NCBI RefSeq assembly: GCF_004343585.1
Contig: NZ_SLYW01000002.1
Span: forward strand, 558,001-622,000
Source of the DNA: Neorhizobium sp. JUb45
GTDB lineage: Bacteria > Pseudomonadota > Alphaproteobacteria > Rhizobiales > Rhizobiaceae
Reading direction: 5' to 3'
DNA: 64,000 nucleotides
Below, in pieces: positions 44,185 through 53,233 of the stretch. The notes under the pieces are model-generated. The model was not told the DNA's origin, searched no databases, and saw only the letters and a program-made list of their open reading frames with translations. Every line of letters begins with the position of its first letter. Positions within the stretch are counted from its first letter, which is position 1. A program made the translations under genes and the position numbers.

Positions 44185-46443
44185 ATGGGAAAAAGTCTGA
44201 CACCGCCGCCAGAAGATGGCGACGACCACATTCTGCCGGTCGATCTGAAGGCGGCGCTGGAAGAGCGCTACCTCGCTTATGCGCTATCGACCATCATGCA
44301 CCGCGCATTGCCGGACGTTCGCGACGGCTTGAAACCAGTGCATCGCCGCATCATCCACGCGATGAGCGAAATGGGCATCCGGCCAAATTCGGCCTTCAAG
44401 AAATGCGCCCGTATCGTCGGTGACGTCATCGGTAAGTTCCACCCGCATGGCGACCAGTCGGTCTATGATGCGCTGGTGCGTCTCGCGCAGGATTTTTCGC
44501 AGCGTTACCCGATCGTCGATGGCCAGGGCAACTTCGGCAATATCGACGGCGATGGTGCTGCCGCCTATCGTTACACCGAAGCGCGCATGACCGAGGTGGC
44601 GGCGCTGCTTCTGGAAGGCATCGATCAGGACAGCGTCGATTTCCGCCCGACCTATAACGAGGAAGACAGCGAACCGGTCGTCATGCCCGGTGCCTTCCCG
44701 AACCTGCTGGCCAACGGTTCCTCCGGTATCGCCGTCGGCATGGCAACCTCCATTCCGCCGCACAACGCCCACGAACTTTGCGACGCCGCGCTGCACCTGA
44801 TCAAACATCCGGATGCGACGGTCGAAAAGCTGGTCGAATTCATCCCCGGTCCGGACATGCCGACCGGCGGCGTCATCATCGACAGCCGTGAATCGATCAT
44901 CGAGGCCTACAAGACCGGCCGCGGCGGTTTTCGCGTGCGCGCCAAGTGGGAGATGGAAGATCTCGGCCGTGGCGGCTACCAGATCATCGTCACCGAAATC
45001 CCCTATCAGGTGCAGAAATCGCGCCTGATCGAAAAGATCGCCGAACTGCTGATCGCCCGCAAGCTTCCGCTTCTGGAAGACGTGCGTGACGAATCGGCCG
45101 AGGACGTCCGCGTCGTGCTGGTGCCGAAAAACCGCACCGTCGATGCGACGCTTCTGATGGAATCGCTGTTCAAGCTGACGGATCTGGAAAACCGGTTCCC
45201 GCTCAACATGAACGTGCTGTCCATGGGCAAGGTGCCCAGGGTCATGGCGCTCAACGAGGTGCTGACGGAATGGCTGGCGCACCGCAAGGACGTCCTGATC
45301 CGTCGCTCCAACTTCCGTCTGGCCGCGATCGACCGTCGTCTGGAACTGCTCGGCGGTTTCCTGGTCGCCTACCTCAATATCGACGAGGTAATCCGCATCA
45401 TCCGCGAGGAGGATGAGCCGAAACAGGTGATGATCGCCCGCTTCGGGCTCACCGACATCCAGGCTGAAGCCATCCTCAACATGCGTCTGCGCTCCTTGCG
45501 CAAGCTGGAAGAGTTCGAAATCCGCAAGGAATTCGATGAGCTTACCGTGGAAAAGGCCGGCATCGAGGCGCTGCTTGGCTCCGACGAACAGCAGTGGAAG
45601 GTCGTGGAGACCGAGATCCAGAAGGTCCGCAAGGACTTTGCCAAGGGCAAGGGCAAGCCGTTCGCCCGCCTGACGCAGTTTGCCGACGCGCCAGAAGCCG
45701 ATATTGAAGCCATCCAGCAGGCGATGATCGAAAAAGAACCGGTCACCATCGTCATCTCCCAGAAGGGCTGGATCCGCGCTCTCAAGGGCCATATCGCCGA
45801 TACGTCGACGCTGACCTTCAAGGAAGGCGACGGGCCGAAACTGGCCTTCCCGGCGCAGACCACCGACAAGCTGCTTTTGATCACTACCGGCGGCAAGGTC
45901 TATACGCTCGGCGCCGACAAGCTGCCGGGCGGTCGCGGCCATGGCGAGCCGATCCGCATCATGGTCGACATGGAAAACGATCAGGACGTTCTGACGGCCT
46001 TCGTTTACGACTCCTCGCGCAAACACATTCTCGCATCGACGGCCGGCAACGGTTTTGTCGTCGCCGAAAGCGAAATGATCGCCAACACCCGCAAGGGCAA
46101 GCAGATCATGAATGTCGGCATGCCTGACGAGACAAAGCTGGTCATCCCCGTTTCGGGCGATCACGTCGCCGTCGTCGGCGAAAACCGCAAGATGCTGGTC
46201 TTCCCGCTGGCGCAGCTGCCGGAAATGACCCGCGGCAAGGGCGTGCGCCTGCAGCGCTACAAGGACGGCGGCATTTCCGACGTCAAATGTTTTGCCATTG
46301 AGGCGGGCCTCACCTGGGAAGACAGTGCCGGCCGGCAGTTTAGCAAGACGAAGGACGAGCTTGTCGAATGGCAGGCCGACCGCGCCACGGCCGGTCGTAC
46401 GGTGCCAAAGGGCTTTCCGCGCAGTGGTAAGTTTGCTGGGTGA
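44185..46443 (+). CDS. parC: DNA topoisomerase IV subunit A
   Basis: 752 residues, the length of ParC rather than GyrA (which is longer and carries a GyrA box). The catalytic tyrosine is Y130 in YRYTEARMT. The breakage-reunion domain includes [17 protein letters not shown] and [13 protein letters not shown] shorter C-terminal beta-pinwheel region follows. The enzyme decatenates daughter chromosomes with ParE. At the position equivalent to Ser80 of E. coli ParC this protein has glutamine (Q91 in HPHGDQS), and Asp95 replaces Glu84. Confidence 0.96.
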   Translation: MGKSLTPPPEDGDDHILPVDLKAALEERYLAYALSTIMHRALPDVRDGLKPVHRRIIHAMSEMGIRPNSAFKKCARIVGDVIGKFHPHGDQSVYDALVRLAQDFSQRYPIVDGQGNFGNIDGDGAAAYRYTEARMTEVAALLLEGIDQDSVDFRPTYNEEDSEPVVMPGAFPNLLANGSSGIAVGMATSIPPHNAHELCDAALHLIKHPDATVEKLVEFIPGPDMPTGGVIIDSRESIIEAYKTGRGGFRVRAKWEMEDLGRGGYQIIVTEIPYQVQKSRLIEKIAELLIARKLPLLEDVRDESAEDVRVVLVPKNRTVDATLLMESLFKLTDLENRFPLNMNVLSMGKVPRVMALNEVLTEWLAHRKDVLIRRSNFRLAAIDRRLELLGGFLVAYLNIDEVIRIIREEDEPKQVMIARFGLTDIQAEAILNMRLRSLRKLEEFEIRKEFDELTVEKAGIEALLGSDEQQWKVVETEIQKVRKDFAKGKGKPFARLTQFADAPEADIEAIQQAMIEKEPVTIVISQKGWIRALKGHIADTSTLTFKEGDGPKLAFPAQTTDKLLLITTGGKVYTLGADKLPGGRGHGEPIRIMVDMENDQDVLTAFVYDSSRKHILASTAGNGFVVAESEMIANTRKGKQIMNVGMPDETKLVIPVSGDHVAVVGENRKMLVFPLAQLPEMTRGKGVRLQRYKDGGISDVKCFAIEAGLTWEDSAGRQFSKTKDELVEWQADRATAGRTVPKGFPRSGKFAG

Positions 46444-46483
46444 TTGACACCGTTATGTGAGGCCTCCGCGTTCTCCTCACTGT

Positions 46484-46605
46484 CTTCTCCCCATCGGGGA
46501 GAAGGTGGCCCGAAGGGTCGGATGAGGGGGATCGTTAGGCGACCGGCTGAGCAGCCCCCTCATCGCCTCGCTATCGCTCCGGCACTTCTCCCCGATGGGG
46601 AGAAG
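46484..46605. repeat. Composite palindromic repeat in the parC-bpt intergenic region
   Basis: Two hairpins of the same type, CTTCTCCCC-ATC-GGGGAGAAG-like at 46484-46504 and again at 46585-46605, flank about 80 bp containing a GGTGGCCCGAAGGGTCGGATGA segment. This arrangement is a common rhizobial dispersed repeat. The whole 333-bp gap 46444-46776 between convergent parC and bpt holds this repeat and no gene that I can support. Confidence 0.75.
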
Positions 46606-46776
46606 ATGGTGTTGCACCGGCGCTGCCTCAAGCAGCATCAACTATCCGCCAGCCTTGTCAAAACGCCATGATACTTCCGCATGCAATTCGAGCCGGCTGA
46701 TCGGCCTTCCACCCAAAAGGCTCAATCGCCTCCTTGGGAATGACGATGCGTTAATCCTCACCGATTTTGAGGGGGC

Positions 46777-47532
46777 TTACCCCTCATCCTCCGAATACAA
46801 TTCCCAGCCTCGTGCCGTCAGGTGTTCCTGTGGCTGATACCGCGTCTTGTAGCCCATCTTCGCTGAGCCCTTCACCCAATAGCCGAGATAGACATGCGGC
46901 AGGCCGAGCGTGCGGGTGCGGTTGATGTGGTCGAGGATCATGAAGGTCCCGAAGGAACGCTTTTCCAGTTCTGGATTGAAGAACGAATAGACCATCGAAA
47001 GCCCGTCGCTCATCATGTCGGTCAGTGCCACACCGACAAGCTCGCCCTTGGCGGCGCCGATGCCCGCACCCTCCACGCGCCGACGGTATTCGATCACGCG
47101 GGTGTTCACATGCGTGTCTTCCACCATGATCGCATAATCGAGCGCCGACATGTCGGACATGCCGCCGCGCTGATGGCGGCTGTCGAGATAGGTGCGGAAC
47201 AGCGAAAACTGTTCGGTGGAGGGCTGGGCCGGATAAATCTCTGCGGTGATATCGCTATTGGCGGACAACACACGGCGCATAGTCCGGCTCGGCTCGAACT
47301 GGTCGACGAGAATGCGTACCGAAACACAGGCGCGGCAGGCCTCGCAGGCCGGGCGGTAGGCGATGTTCTGCGAACGGCGGAAACCGCCCTGGGTCAGAAG
47401 GTCGTTCATCTCGGCCGCGCGTGGGCCGACGAGGTGGGTAAACACCTTGCGCTCGAATTCACCCGGAAGGTAGGGACACGCTGCCGGAGCCGTCAGATAG
47501 AACTGCGGTGATGGCGAAATCTGCGAGTTCAT
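46777..47532 (-). CDS. bpt: Aspartate/glutamate leucyltransferase (bacterial ATE-like)
   Basis: 251 residues from the ATG at 47532. It transfers leucine from Leu-tRNA to N-terminal Asp or Glu, marking proteins for ClpAP through the N-end rule. Family marks are the N-terminal [16 protein letters not shown], the Cys pair in [13 protein letters not shown], and the GNAT-like C-terminal half with [31 protein letters not shown] and [15 protein letters not shown]. Confidence 0.93.
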   Translation of the reverse strand: MNSQISPSPQFYLTAPAACPYLPGEFERKVFTHLVGPRAAEMNDLLTQGGFRRSQNIAYRPACEACRACVSVRILVDQFEPSRTMRRVLSANSDITAEIYPAQPSTEQFSLFRTYLDSRHQRGGMSDMSALDYAIMVEDTHVNTRVIEYRRRVEGAGIGAAKGELVGVALTDMMSDGLSMVYSFFNPELEKRSFGTFMILDHINRTRTLGLPHVYLGYWVKGSAKMGYKTRYQPQEHLTARGWELYSEDEG

Positions 47533-47674
47533 CCCTGGTCGAAGCCCTGGTTCTGACAAGTGTGCGTTGCAACGAATACCATTAGCATGACCTAAGTTCG
47601 CAAAACGTCAACATGCGGGCAGTGCTGCCCGCATGACAGGTCATCAAAAGTTTTAATTCAGGCCTGTTTAAGGC

Positions 47675-48133
47675 TCAGCTTGTGCGTGCAATCACCGTGC
47701 CGAGCAGAAAGTCATGCACCAGCCGCGAGCGGTCGGTGAACAGGCCGGCCAGCAGGATCAGCGGCGTCAGGAACGAGTTGATCAGCCAGAACAGCACCGT
47801 GTGCACCATGGCGGTCATGAAATCCATGCGACGGCCATCGAGCCGCAACATGGTGATGCCGGCGGCGCGCATGCCGGGGGAGGCCTGGGCCGGGCCGCCG
47901 AGCGTCATGCCGAAATAAAGCAGCGCCACGATGACGAACAGGGCAGGGTAAAGCATGAAACCGAGCCCCAGCGTCAGCACGCCGAGGAAAAACACGATGA
48001 TGGCGGCTGGAATGCACAACAGCAGCACGATCAGATAATCGAGGATGAAGGCGAATGAGCGCCGCATCAGCACGCCGCTATAGGCGCGCCAGTCTTCAGG
48101 TGCGACGACGGCAGTGTTGGGATCGAGGCTCAT
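47675..48133 (-). CDS. RDD family membrane protein
   Basis: 152 residues; GGAGAAG upstream of the ATG. Three or four hydrophobic helices. RRSFAFILDYLIVLL carries the first conserved Arg/Asp pair of the RDD family, and a conserved RAAGITMLRLDGRRMDF segment follows. Function unknown in general; some members are involved in ion exchange. It lies 114 bp downstream of hemB on the same strand. Confidence 0.85.
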   Translation of the reverse strand: MSLDPNTAVVAPEDWRAYSGVLMRRSFAFILDYLIVLLLCIPAAIIVFFLGVLTLGLGFMLYPALFVIVALLYFGMTLGGPAQASPGMRAAGITMLRLDGRRMDFMTAMVHTVLFWLINSFLTPLILLAGLFTDRSRLVHDFLLGTVIARTS

Positions 48134-48247
48134 GGTCTTGTCTTCTCCTTTTCCCGATACGGGATTTTACCATAACAGATATGGTGGAGAAAACCGGCGG
48201 CACAAGTCCGCCGGTCAGAGGCTCTTTGTATATATGGGAGCGCGCGC

Positions 48248-49261
48248 TCAACCCTTGGCGAGCTTTTTTGCCACGTCCACGGCAAAATAGGTCAGGATAC
48301 CATCGCAGCCGGCGCGCTTGAAACAGAGAAGCGTTTCCATCATCACCCGTTCCTCCTCGATCCAGCCCTGCATGGCAGCGGCCTTGATCTGCGAATATTC
48401 GCCGGACACCTGATAGGCATAGGTCGGAAGCCCGAACGCTTCCTTCACGCGCCAACAGATATCGAGATAGGGCAGGCCGGGCTTGACCATCAGCATGTCG
48501 GCGCCTTCCTCGACATCCAGCGCCGCATCACGCAGTGCTTCGGTGCCATTGGCGGGCGAGACGTAATAGGAATTCTTGTCGCCCTTCAGCAGGCCACCGG
48601 TATTGATCGCCTCGCGATAGGGGCCATAAAAGCCGGAGGAGAATTTCGCCGCATAGGACATGATGCCGACATCCTGATGGCCTGCCGCATCCAGCCCGCG
48701 ACGGATGGCGCCGATACGGCCGTCCATCATTTCCGACGGCGAGATGATGTCGGAGCCGGCATCGGCCTGCAGGATCGCCGCCTTCACCACCTGATCGACC
48801 GTTTCGTCGTTGAGGATCACGCCATCGCGCAAAATGCCGTCATGGCCGTGGCTGGTAAAGGGGTCGAGCGCCACATCGCTGATCACGCCGATATTGGGAA
48901 CCGACTTTTTGACCGCGCTGGTAAAGCGGTTGATCAGGTTGTTCGGGTCGAGAATGCCGGAGCCGGTCGCATCGCGCAGGTCCATTTCGATATCGGGGAA
49001 GGGGGCAACGGCGGGGATGCCGAGATCTGCTGCCTCTTTCACCGCTTCCACTGCCTTGTCGACGCTCAGGCGAAAGACGCCGGGCATGGCCTTGATCGGA
49101 TCGACGATATTGGTACCCGGAACGATGAAGATCGGCCAGATCAGGTCGTCCACCGTCACGCGGTTCTCCTGAACCATCCGACGTGTCCAGTCGGCCTTGC
49201 GGTTGCGCCGCATGCGGCGGTGTCCGGTGATTTCGTCCACCAGATGTGTCTTGTCGGACAT
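48248..49261 (-). CDS. hemB: Porphobilinogen synthase (5-aminolevulinate dehydratase)
   Basis: 337 residues from the ATG at 49261. A longer frame adds an Ile-rich leader of no family character. It condenses two 5-aminolevulinates into porphobilinogen for heme. The two active-site lysines are in YAAKFSSGFYGPYREA and MLMVKPGLPYLDI. The metal-site segment reads DVALDPFTSHGHDG, with Ala, Asp and Asp where zinc-type enzymes have three cysteines, so this is the Mg/K-dependent type known in Bradyrhizobium and Pseudomonas. Confidence 0.97.
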   Translation of the reverse strand: MSDKTHLVDEITGHRRMRRNRKADWTRRMVQENRVTVDDLIWPIFIVPGTNIVDPIKAMPGVFRLSVDKAVEAVKEAADLGIPAVAPFPDIEMDLRDATGSGILDPNNLINRFTSAVKKSVPNIGVISDVALDPFTSHGHDGILRDGVILNDETVDQVVKAAILQADAGSDIISPSEMMDGRIGAIRRGLDAAGHQDVGIMSYAAKFSSGFYGPYREAINTGGLLKGDKNSYYVSPANGTEALRDAALDVEEGADMLMVKPGLPYLDICWRVKEAFGLPTYAYQVSGEYSQIKAAAMQGWIEEERVMMETLLCFKRAGCDGILTYFAVDVAKKLAKG

Positions 49262-49418
49262 GATATGCCTCTTACTCTTCTTGATATGTTGCCGATCCCA
49301 TATCATGCGACCTGCGTTTTGCGAATTGATCTGACACCGCATCTTGTATGCACTCACGACATAGGCAGCGATCGCAGGGCTCTGGCGATCCGCGGGAACC
49401 GCGGCTATCGTCCGCAGC

Positions 49419-49850
49419 ATGGAACCTGATTCTCTGAGCCGCCCGAAACGTTCGCTGACGCAACTGCTTTACGTCGCTTTCCTGCGGCTTGTCGCCGTGT
49501 CCTGTTTCTGGTTCGGCTTGCAATACTGGGGTATGATCACCGGCTACAGTTTTGGCGGGCGCGGCCGGTTCGATCTGTTGAGCTTTCCATGGCGTGCGGC
49601 GGCCTCCACTTTGGCCATGCTTTTCCCGGTCGCGTCGCTTGGCCTGTGGCTTGCCGTGTCCTGGGGGCCGGTTCTCTGGGCGCTGGCGGCCGGCACCCAG
49701 TTGCTGATGTATCAAGTCTGGCCGGAAATCTTTGGACATGGCCTTCTCATCAGCCTCATGCATGCGCTGGTGATCGCCCTTTATGTGCTCTTTCGTGTCG
49801 CGATTTACCTCGAAACCCGCAAAAATGCCGAGCGGGTAACGACTGATTAA
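49419..49850 (+). CDS. DUF6163 family membrane protein
   Basis: 143 residues, about four hydrophobic helices (roughly 20-40, 55-85, 85-110, 112-133). Segments LRLVAVSCFWFGLQYWGMITG and SFPWRAAASTLAMLFPVASLGLWL fit the DUF6163 family of rhizobia (recalled, not searched). It is divergent from hemB and 237 bp upstream of ldtR on the same strand, which is a conserved neighbourhood in the Rhizobiaceae. Function unknown. Confidence 0.8.
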   Translation: MEPDSLSRPKRSLTQLLYVAFLRLVAVSCFWFGLQYWGMITGYSFGGRGRFDLLSFPWRAAASTLAMLFPVASLGLWLAVSWGPVLWALAAGTQLLMYQVWPEIFGHGLLISLMHALVIALYVLFRVAIYLETRKNAERVTTD

Positions 49851-50087
49851 CCAGCTTTCCCAAGCAATTTTCGTTAAAATTGGATCGAAATTTTCCGATA
49901 AGCCATTGAAAAACATAGGGCTGATTTGCTTAACGCGGCTTCTGCCCCACCCGCGCCACAATGGGGAAATGTGCGTTTACCGGCTGTTAGCCGTGTGTTT
50001 TAAGTCGAATTTTATGCGCATTCGATAGTGTCTCTCACAAGGCGGGAACAAACAAACACACCGCCAAACAAAACAGTGAGGCAAGAA

Positions 50088-50603
50088 ATGTTGAACGCAA
50101 AAATCAAGCCGCAGGCTGCGGCAGTCGCCAATCCGCATGAAGACTCTATCCGTGGTCTTTACATGGAATCCCTGCATCTGGTCGAGCGTCTTCACCGCCG
50201 CCTTCTCGATGTCATCAAGGACGAGTTCGACCGTCAGGGTCGCGACGATGTCAACGCCGTCCAGGCACTCCTGCTGTTCAACATCGGCAATTCCGAACTG
50301 ACCGCCGGCGAGCTGCGCTCGCGTGGTTATTACCTCGGCTCGAACGTTTCCTACAACGTCAAGAAGCTGGTAGACCTCGGTTTCATCAACCACCAGCGTT
50401 CGCGCATCGACCGTCGCTCGGTTCGCATCAGCCTGACCAAGGAAGGCCAGGAAATCGCTGAAACGGTTGCCAAGCTTTATGATCGCCACATCGGCTCGAT
50501 CGAAAAGGTCGGCGGCATCGGCGAAGGCGAATTTTCGCAGATGAACAAGCTGCTGCAGCGCCTCGACCGTTTCTGGAACGACTCGATCGCCTACCGCATG
50601 TAA
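50088..50603 (+). CDS. ldtR: MarR-family transcriptional regulator LdtR
   Basis: 171 residues from the ATG at 50088, with GTGAGGCAAGAA upstream. A start at 50028 adds residues outside the family. The winged-helix core contains NAVQALLLFNIGNSELTAGELRSRGYYLGSNVSYNVKKLVDLG, the recognition region, and the wing HQRSRIDRRSVRISLTKEG. LdtR of Liberibacter and Sinorhizobium controls an L,D-transpeptidase gene and stress tolerance (established for the family). A Tat-type L,D-transpeptidase in this window (60076-61428) is a likely target, but I could not confirm an operator. Confidence 0.9.
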   Translation: MLNAKIKPQAAAVANPHEDSIRGLYMESLHLVERLHRRLLDVIKDEFDRQGRDDVNAVQALLLFNIGNSELTAGELRSRGYYLGSNVSYNVKKLVDLGFINHQRSRIDRRSVRISLTKEGQEIAETVAKLYDRHIGSIEKVGGIGEGEFSQMNKLLQRLDRFWNDSIAYRM

Positions 50604-50696
50604 TCGGTCGCCATCGCGACAACTCTCTGCGCGGCCAGGCCCATCCACGGGCCGGCCACCGGCAACAAAAACAAAACACCTCCAGATGCGATCAAT

Positions 50697-50727
50697 ACCG
50701 GATGCGCCCCTGCGCCTCCGGTTTTTC
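50697..50727 (+). terminator. Terminator downstream of ldtR
   Basis: ACCGGA (50697-50702) and TCCGGT (50717-50722) pair, with an inner TGCGC / GCGC stem, followed by TTTT. Confidence 0.8.
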
Positions 50728-50808
50728 GCGTGCAGCCCGCACGCCTGACAGACATGGATTTGACGGCGTGATGGTGATATTTTCACCGTGAAACGGTGGA
50801 GAGGCTGG

Positions 50809-51009
50809 ATGCGCCAGACAATCGACATTGACGATACGCTTATCGAAGAGGCGCGGCTGCTAACGGGCACGCAAGAGAAATCGGCTTTGGTTCGTCAGGC
50901 GCTCGAAACGCTGGTGCGTGTCGAAACCGGCAAGAAGCTTGCAAGTCTTGGCGGCACGATGCCGGACGCGGAGGCGGCGCCCCGTCAACGGGTTGCTGAC
51001 ACAAGGTGA
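50809..51009 (+). CDS. VapB-type antitoxin
   Basis: 66 residues. The start at 50809 follows GGAGAGG. RQTIDIDDTLIEEARLLTGTQEKSALVRQALETLV is the ribbon-helix-helix of VapB antitoxins that target VapC. The C-terminal tail (KLASLGGTMPDAE) is the toxin-neutralising part. The stop overlaps the GTG start of the toxin. It probably autoregulates the operon. Confidence 0.9.
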   Translation: MRQTIDIDDTLIEEARLLTGTQEKSALVRQALETLVRVETGKKLASLGGTMPDAEAAPRQRVADTR

Positions 51010-51386
51010 TCCTCGTCGACACGTCGATCTGGATCGACCATTTCCGGCATGGAGAGCCGGAATTGAACAATATTCTGAAGGATGACCGGTTGCTCATCCA
51101 TCCGGCAATTATCGGCGAACTGGCGCTCGGCAGTCTGCATGATCGCAAGAATGTACTTGCTTTGCTGGCCGCTCAGCGGAAGGCGATCGTTGTTACACAT
51201 GGCGACGTTCTGACGATGATTGACCGTTTAGCTCTGTTCAGCATGGGCATCGGTTATACGGATTCTCACATTCTTGGTTCAGTTCTGTTTACCCCTCACG
51301 CAAGCTTGTGGACGCGCGATCGACGCCTTCTTTCCGCTGCCGAAAAAGGTGGGGCCCAGCTATATCGGCCGCAGATTGCGGGCTGA
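51006..51386 (+). CDS. VapC PIN-domain toxin
   Basis: 126 residues from a GTG that overlaps the antitoxin stop (GTGA). PIN motifs: ILVDTSIWIDHFR (Asp), AIIGELALGSL (Glu), and GIGYTDSHIL followed by LWTRDRRL with the remaining acidic residues. It is an Mg-dependent ribonuclease, often cutting tRNA anticodon loops. It looks intact, so this is a complete type II pair. The 246 bp that follow are moderately AT-rich and hold no gene I can support. Confidence 0.92.
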   Translation: MILVDTSIWIDHFRHGEPELNNILKDDRLLIHPAIIGELALGSLHDRKNVLALLAAQRKAIVVTHGDVLTMIDRLALFSMGIGYTDSHILGSVLFTPHASLWTRDRRLLSAAEKGGAQLYRPQIAG

Positions 51387-51632
51387 TCCATCCTGAGCGG
51401 GAACGCTTCATATCTCTCATGTCGAGGCAGAAAGAAAACGGGATGGCGTGGCGAAGAGATGATATTTCATCTTGTGTGGAAGCAACGGCTCAAAAGTGCC
51501 GATGAATTGTTTTGAGAATAATAAAAATTGCGCCGTTTATTCTGTCAATTTTCTAATTGAATTTGTGGTTTGCTCAGCAGGCTGCGGGGTATTCTGTTCG
51601 TAGCGGAAATTTTCGCAAGGGCAGGGGTGCCA

Positions 51633-52412
51633 ATGAAATTCGGCAAGAAGGGCGTATCCGAACTGGATCGACCGATCGATGATTATCGCGCCATGCGCCA
51701 GGATGCCTCGGGGGACTGGCGCCTCTCGCGCGGCGATGTGCGTTTGGCGCTCGGTGTCGCGGTAGCGGTTTTTACTGGTGTCTGTTTCTTCGCGGGCGAT
51801 GTGGTCAGGGCGTTTGCTCCGGCCAGATCGGAAGGGCCAAACATCCGGATCTTTGCTTACGAACCGGAAATGTTCGACCGTTCCTACGGACCGAATGCGC
51901 CGGACGGCCTGTTGGCGGGTCCGATGGCAATGATGGTCAAGATGACCATGACCTCGCAAGGACCCGATGCGATGGACCGCGAACTGTATGAAAGCTGCCT
52001 GACGCGCCTCAATGGCAATGCCGCACATTATGCTGCCAAACACGGTGAAGTGCCGCTGCACCCGCAAACGGCGGCGCGTTTTCTCGTCTGTTCCATGCAG
52101 GTGTTCAAAGGTCGGCTGTGTGAGACACCCTACAAGGACCGCATCGTGGCGCGTCTCGAGGATTTCGTTCGTATCCGCAGAGGCGCTGTCGATTTGCTGC
52201 CTGACATGGCGACGTCCGATCCGGCCGGGACCGAGCTTGCCATCGCCAAAACTGCCCGGCTGCCGGCGCAGATCGTGCCGCCCATCCTCGGCGAACAGTT
52301 GCGCGCCTTCTCCGAGGTGTCGCTGATCTCCAGGGCCGACTTTCAGAATGACGCACCTGAAGAGTTGAAACCCTATCTCGCCACCGATGCCGGGCCTTCG
52401 CCCTGCGTCTGA
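51633..52412 (+). CDS. Single-pass membrane protein of unknown function
   Basis: 259 residues from the ATG at 51633, with GCAGGGG upstream. A polar N-terminal 50 residues precede one hydrophobic segment (LALGVAVAVFTGVCFFAGDVV). The C-terminal part (about 75-259) is soluble, presumably periplasmic, with cysteines (SCLTRL, VCSMQVF, RLCETPY). I do not recognise a domain. It converges with the DUF4274-like gene over a perfect terminator. Confidence 0.7.
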   Translation: MKFGKKGVSELDRPIDDYRAMRQDASGDWRLSRGDVRLALGVAVAVFTGVCFFAGDVVRAFAPARSEGPNIRIFAYEPEMFDRSYGPNAPDGLLAGPMAMMVKMTMTSQGPDAMDRELYESCLTRLNGNAAHYAAKHGEVPLHPQTAARFLVCSMQVFKGRLCETPYKDRIVARLEDFVRIRRGAVDLLPDMATSDPAGTELAIAKTARLPAQIVPPILGEQLRAFSEVSLISRADFQNDAPEELKPYLATDAGPSPCV

Positions 52413-52452
52413 GGGCGCCGCACCGGGCCTGATCACACCCTGTCAAACACGA

Positions 52453-52486
52453 AAATGCCGCCCGTCAGCAATGACGGGCGGCATTT
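52453..52486. terminator. Perfect bidirectional terminator
   Basis: A 15-bp perfect stem, AAATGCCGCCCGTCA / TGACGGGCGGCATTT, with a GCAA loop, lies between two convergent unknown genes. A-rich and T-rich flanks are short. Confidence 0.88.
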
Positions 52487-52516
52487 GCATGTGAGCTTTG
52501 CGGCGCGCGCGCCGTC

Positions 52517-53119
52517 TTATTTCGGCAGTTTCAACGCGCCCTTATGCGTTTCGGAAAAATGCTGCATGGTCATGCGCAACTGTCCGCGCTCGAACACGGC
52601 ATCCTTCGCGGATATGGCTTGAGCGCCCTTGAACGGGCCGAAGGCGGCGCGCGGCAATTGCCAAAGGGATGGATTGCCGATGAGCAGGCGCTGGCGGTTG
52701 AAGGCCGCGACGCTCTGGTCGAAATTGATGGCCTGCTGCTTGGTGAAGCCGAGGCGGTTCGATGTATAGAAACCGGCGCGCCAGCGCTCCGTGATATCCC
52801 GGCACATGTCGAAAAACGCGAGATCGGAAGCAACGTAATCGGCGGCAGTCGGGTAAAGATCGCCCTCGGACAGCGCTTCAATCAGGATCCATGAGGCGGT
52901 TGCCATTTCGCAGGTCGGCTGCCGAATGATCCAGTGCAGAATATCCACCCCGGCTTCCCAGTGCCAGGTGAGCGCCGTCTCATGCCAGAAATCCGGATCG
53001 CTGCCACGCTTTTCCAGCCAGTCGATTACCTGGTCGTCGCCGCATATTCTGGAGTGTTCGTAATAGAGGTCCAGAAACGCAAAGAAGTTCCTGGAGTTTT
53101 CGCTATTTGCAAACGGCAT
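52517..53119 (-). CDS. DUF4274-like protein
   Basis: About 200 residues from the ATG at 53119. A TTG at 53176 is also in frame, and neither has a clear ribosome site. The part EKRGSDPDFWHETALTWHWEAGVDILHWIIRQPTCEMATASWILIEAL resembles the DUF4274 pattern, with a Cys-containing PTCEMATA block that matches HPDCDLGTA loosely. No signal peptide or membrane helix. It is flanked by convergent and same-strand genes of unrelated type. The family assignment is recalled and needs a profile search. Confidence 0.55.
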   Translation of the reverse strand: MPFANSENSRNFFAFLDLYYEHSRICGDDQVIDWLEKRGSDPDFWHETALTWHWEAGVDILHWIIRQPTCEMATASWILIEALSEGDLYPTAADYVASDLAFFDMCRDITERWRAGFYTSNRLGFTKQQAINFDQSVAAFNRQRLLIGNPSLWQLPRAAFGPFKGAQAISAKDAVFERGQLRMTMQHFSETHKGALKLPK

Positions 53120-53233
53120 AGAAGTGCTCGGTCCATATTCATCTACAATCAGCCGGCAGAAATACAGTCGCCGCAATAATTTAGGTTTATGAACGAATAT
53201 AAAAATTGATCTTTTATCAAGTCGGGAAATGAC

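Noticed and set aside
44284-46164. 626-codon minus-strand ORF opposite parC
   Set aside because: parC carries the catalytic tyrosine and full domain order; the minus frame does not resemble a protein family.
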